The position numbers and the translations under genes are program-made. From a virus, in the IMG/VR virus record IMGVR_UViG_3300035459_000118, positions 34,972-98,971 of that record: 64,000 nucleotides of DNA; one strand, given 5' to 3'. The notes beneath the pieces were generated by a model that was given only the letters and a program-made list of their open reading frames with translations, did no database searches and was not told where the DNA came from. Shown here one piece after another: positions 61,499 to 64,000 of the stretch (its first letter is position 1; each line of letters begins with the position of its first letter).

Positions 61499-61877
61499 CG
61501 GTCTTCTTGAACCTACCTGAAGGTTTCTTCTCTTTAACCGGACCAGCGGCCTTACCAAGATTGCTCTTGGCTTCGGCCACCTCTACAACCGTACTCTGCA
61601 CGGCTGTGACATAGTTGTCGGTGATAACCTGGCGCAAGGGCGGAGGAGGAACTCCCGAGGTAAGAATAGTCTCCTCCGGAGCCGCCTTCTCTACTTGGGT
61701 ATCTGTCTGAGCCGGAGCGTCTTTGATGAAGATATCGCCCTTCTTCAAAAGAGAGGCAATATACCAACCCTGAAGGTAGCGATCATCGATGATGTTTTCA
61801 CCTACCTTCAGGGTCGGACTTTTCAACCCGTTTCCGAGGCACAAAGGCCTCTTTGATGTTACGATCTTGGTCGCCAT
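61491..61877 (-). CDS. Hypothetical structural protein
   Basis: A 128-residue protein. Residues 1-45 look like a small beta domain (RPLCLGNGLKSPTLKVGENI), followed by a disordered proline- and lysine-rich tail. It may be an accessory head protein. Its tail is encoded in overlap with the DUF4054 gene. Confidence 0.6.
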   Translation of the reverse strand: MATKIVTSKRPLCLGNGLKSPTLKVGENIIDDRYLQGWYIASLLKKGDIFIKDAPAQTDTQVEKAAPEETILTSGVPPPPLRQVITDNYVTAVQSTVVEVAEAKSNLGKAAGPVKEKKPSGRFKKTDG

Positions 61878-61900
61878 GTGAAATCTCCTTTCTGGCTACC

Positions 61901-62674
61901 TTACTGAAGTATTATTGCTCTAGCAAATCGACTTATTGCATTTCCAATTCTCATTGCTAAAGCGTGATGTGGAGATTTTGGGACTCCTCTCCGTTGAGTA
62001 CTTTGTTTTATCCTTGTCTCTTCAGAAGCCTTTAACCCTCTCCTAGCCCTGTTTCTTTCTGCAAGATCAGGTCTTTTCTTTCCAGCCATAGGGTTTACAT
62101 ATCCCGGTTGAGAAGCAAATTCCTTCATTCTTTCAGAAAAAAGCTGAGCATCTGTTCTGGGTTTTCCTGTTTTGATTTTCCTGATTTTCTCTCGTGTTTC
62201 CAAGGAAACCGGAGGAAGTTTCTTTCCTCTCTTCTGCATATCAGACTGTTTCTTTTTCTCCGAATTCCTTAAGATTATAGAAATTTTATCTCTTGTTTCT
62301 TGAGAATGGGTATGCCCTTCGAAAGTAAAATCAGGGGGACGCTCAAGCTCCTTGACCTTCTTGGCAATACGGTCACGAACCTCTTGAACAGGATTAACCA
62401 ACCCATCGCCACCATCGGTTAGATTATACCCGCCAGGATGGCGGGTATTAAGTTTGGCAATGAAATACTTTTCCCAATAATTTAGTTCTTCTTTCCGATA
62501 AGCAAGCTGCTGAATATCAAATCCATCAAGACCATACTTACGCAAAGCCTTGCCGATATAAGAATCGTTTTTGAAATGACTATTCAGCCGAGAGGCAAAA
62601 GACTTACGAGCCAAACCAATATAGCTCTTGCCGTTCTGCTTATTGGTTAAAATATAAATTACTGGGAAATCCAT
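61901..62674 (-). CDS. GIY-YIG homing endonuclease next to capsid gene
   Basis: A 257-residue enzyme with MDFPVIYILTNKQNGKSYIG, the catalytic arginine in ASRLNSHF and EKYFIAKL, then NUMOD3-like repeats (SQETRDKI, SLETREKI). It lies 34 nt downstream of the major capsid gene. Its N-terminus differs from the other two GIY-YIG genes, suggesting a separate origin. Confidence 0.88.
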   Translation of the reverse strand: MDFPVIYILTNKQNGKSYIGLARKSFASRLNSHFKNDSYIGKALRKYGLDGFDIQQLAYRKEELNYWEKYFIAKLNTRHPGGYNLTDGGDGLVNPVQEVRDRIAKKVKELERPPDFTFEGHTHSQETRDKISIILRNSEKKKQSDMQKRGKKLPPVSLETREKIRKIKTGKPRTDAQLFSERMKEFASQPGYVNPMAGKKRPDLAERNRARRGLKASEETRIKQSTQRRGVPKSPHHALAMRIGNAISRFARAIILQ

Positions 62675-62708
62675 TGCAAAAACCTTTCTAACCATTCGGA
62701 ACTATTGA

Positions 62709-63689
62709 TCAAAGTCCGTCCGCATAGCGAATTACTTCTGGATAGACCAGCTCCAATACCCCCAATTTTCCGAAGTAAGTTACGCACTGGAACAGCGATC
62801 GGTATTCAAGGGGAGTCCTCTGGATCGGGACCAGCGGAAACCGCACCCGGTTCTTATCCTGCGTGTAGCAGACCATCCGGTCGGTAGCCGTCGAAGGAGA
62901 GCCAGCAGCTTCGCCACGCCCAACCAGCCACTTCAAAGGCTGAATGTCGAGCTCCTTGCCGTTCTTCTCCATGCAGATCGAATTCTTCTTCAGATACTGG
63001 AGGATGGAGATATTCCCGGCAGTGGACACCGTCTGGGTGACAATCCACCCGAACTGAAGCGGGGGGAGAAGGAGCTTGGTCGGGCAAACGGCATAGCCAG
63101 CCGCTGCCCAGGCAGCCGTCAGGAGAGCATTGACATCGCCGAGGATCTCTGCGGGTGTCTTGGAAGTCCACTCTCTGGAGGTTCCACCAGCATTGGAATC
63201 GACGAAGCCAGTGGTGACCTTGGCGGTGTTGTTGACCAGGCCGTAAACCCCAAGCCCGGAGTCTCCGATGTAGACCTGCTCGTCAACGTCCATGTTCCAC
63301 TTGAACTTCATACCCTGGTATTTCTGCTCGTCGATGGGACGGCCAACCTTCTGGGCCGAGAGGAGCTCCAGGATGGTATAGGCAACTTCCAGTCCCCACG
63401 GATAGAGGGCATTGGCCGTCTTGCCGATGTCAACTCCCATCCCCGGAATGGCATTGGAAACCTTGCCGATCCAGTTTTTGCCGGACGAATTGAGCCCACC
63501 AGCAGCCGCGAACGTGCTGTTCGTGAAAGACGACGTCTCGTCGACCATACTTACGTCTTCCCGCAGATCGATGTCGCGGTTCCACGTTACATCGACCAGG
63601 GGCATATGCAGGGTCTGATCGAGCCTCTCAAGTTCGCCGACGTAAAATGCGCCGGTTCCATCGAGTGTTTGCTTATCGAATGTGAACAT
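62709..63689 (-). CDS. Major capsid protein (DUF2184-like)
   Basis: A 326-residue major capsid protein. Typical DUF2184 blocks are the N-terminal TFDKQTLDGTGAFYVGEL, YTILELLSAQKVGRPIDEQK, MDVDEQVYIGD and a C-terminal LFQCVTYFGKLGVLELVYPE. ATG 63689 follows AAGGAGG; an in-frame upstream start is not supported. Higher GC and strong ribosome site fit a highly expressed gene. Confidence 0.88.
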   Translation of the reverse strand: MFTFDKQTLDGTGAFYVGELERLDQTLHMPLVDVTWNRDIDLREDVSMVDETSSFTNSTFAAAGGLNSSGKNWIGKVSNAIPGMGVDIGKTANALYPWGLEVAYTILELLSAQKVGRPIDEQKYQGMKFKWNMDVDEQVYIGDSGLGVYGLVNNTAKVTTGFVDSNAGGTSREWTSKTPAEILGDVNALLTAAWAAAGYAVCPTKLLLPPLQFGWIVTQTVSTAGNISILQYLKKNSICMEKNGKELDIQPLKWLVGRGEAAGSPSTATDRMVCYTQDKNRVRFPLVPIQRTPLEYRSLFQCVTYFGKLGVLELVYPEVIRYADGL

Positions 63690-63760
63690 ATCTTTTTCCT
63701 CCTTAAAGGGATCTTTGATTTTTATCCATTTCCAGGCCAAGCCCGAAATTCCATTGCCGC

Positions 63761-64000
63761 TTATGAGAAATTGTTGTGCATGTTGAACTCGATCTCCACG
63801 TTGCCGTTGCTGTCGCCGGTACCCATAAAGCGGCAGTTGATGATCTTCTCGTTATCCGTCGGAGAACCGGCCGAATCGACCTCAAGCCGACCCAGGTTTT
63901 CAGCAGGAGACCCTGCCTGGCTCCGGTAATAAACCGCTCCATCCTTCGCAGGAGTCCCTTCAAGGACCTGAACAGTCAGGTAGCCTCTGACCAGGACGTC
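63761..64000 (-). CDS. Capsid cement/decoration protein (5' end outside window)
   Basis: The C-terminal 79 residues of a beta-rich protein, open to the window edge. The pattern VQVLEGTPAKDGAVYYRS, then a GRLEVDSAG strand, CRFMGTGDSNGNVEIEF is typical of small structural cement proteins encoded just upstream of the capsid gene. The start lies beyond 64000. Confidence 0.75.
   Translation of the reverse strand, partial: DVLVRGYLTVQVLEGTPAKDGAVYYRSQAGSPAENLGRLEVDSAGSPTDNEKIINCRFMGTGDSNGNVEIEFNMHNNFS

Noticed and set aside
63703-63963. An 86-codon minus-strand frame before the capsid gene
   Set aside because: It is an Arg-rich shadow of the real cement-protein frame (63761-64000), which has a typical phage cement sequence.

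Overview
The window is part of a large double-stranded DNA tailed phage genome. A DUF3383-type tail sheath, a tail tube, a gp138-like spike, a baseplate J protein and a gp25-like wedge make it a contractile-tailed (myovirus) phage. No integrase, bacterial housekeeping gene, rRNA or tRNA was seen. Nearly every gene is phage-like, tightly packed and often joined by ATGA or GTGA overlaps. Shine-Dalgarno sites are strong (AAGGAG type). The host cannot be named from the sequence. Family assignments are from reading motifs by eye; no database search was possible.

Positions 1-36843 are on the plus strand and hold replication, recombination, nucleotide and DNA-modification genes. In order: NAD-dependent ligase (5' end cut off), two structured RNA-like regions, a winged-helix replication initiator with a candidate origin inside its gene, DnaB helicase, sliding clamp, both clamp-loader subunits, an SPL-like radical SAM enzyme, a DnaQ exonuclease, a cluster with inositol-phosphate synthase, an FkbM methyltransferase, a possible thymine-hypermodification enzyme and a phosphatase-kinase fusion, then a DNA polymerase III alpha fused to a family-4 uracil-DNA glycosylase. 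UvsY-like, gp32-like, UvsX/RecA and 5'-3' exonuclease genes follow, then a ~510 nt structured stretch, HD hydrolase, dNMP kinase, ThyX, a split SbcC with SbcD, a nuclease, a lytic transglycosylase and a possible late sigma factor.

Plus-strand transcription appears to be driven by six near-identical elements (TTCATTAAA, six bases ending in GG, then TATAAT). A different 31-nt leader motif lies just upstream of the clamp gene and the sigma-like gene.

Positions 36913-64000 are on the minus strand. The order of transcription is capsid cement protein (cut off at the window end), major capsid protein, head-tail connectors, sheath, tube, tail chaperone with a programmed -1 frameshift, tape measure, hub and spike, baseplate, tail fibre, and then a glycan or sugar-modification block (glycosyltransferases, methyltransferases, acetyltransferase, aminotransferase, WbqC-like protein). 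The two strands converge at about 36850-36910 on two hairpins. Homing endonuclease genes (GIY-YIG/NUMOD3 and others) interrupt both halves next to conserved genes.

The most notable candidate system is the 11572-15542 cluster. Together with the UDG-fused polymerase and the dNMP kinase, it may make a hypermodified base, perhaps carrying an inositol-derived group.
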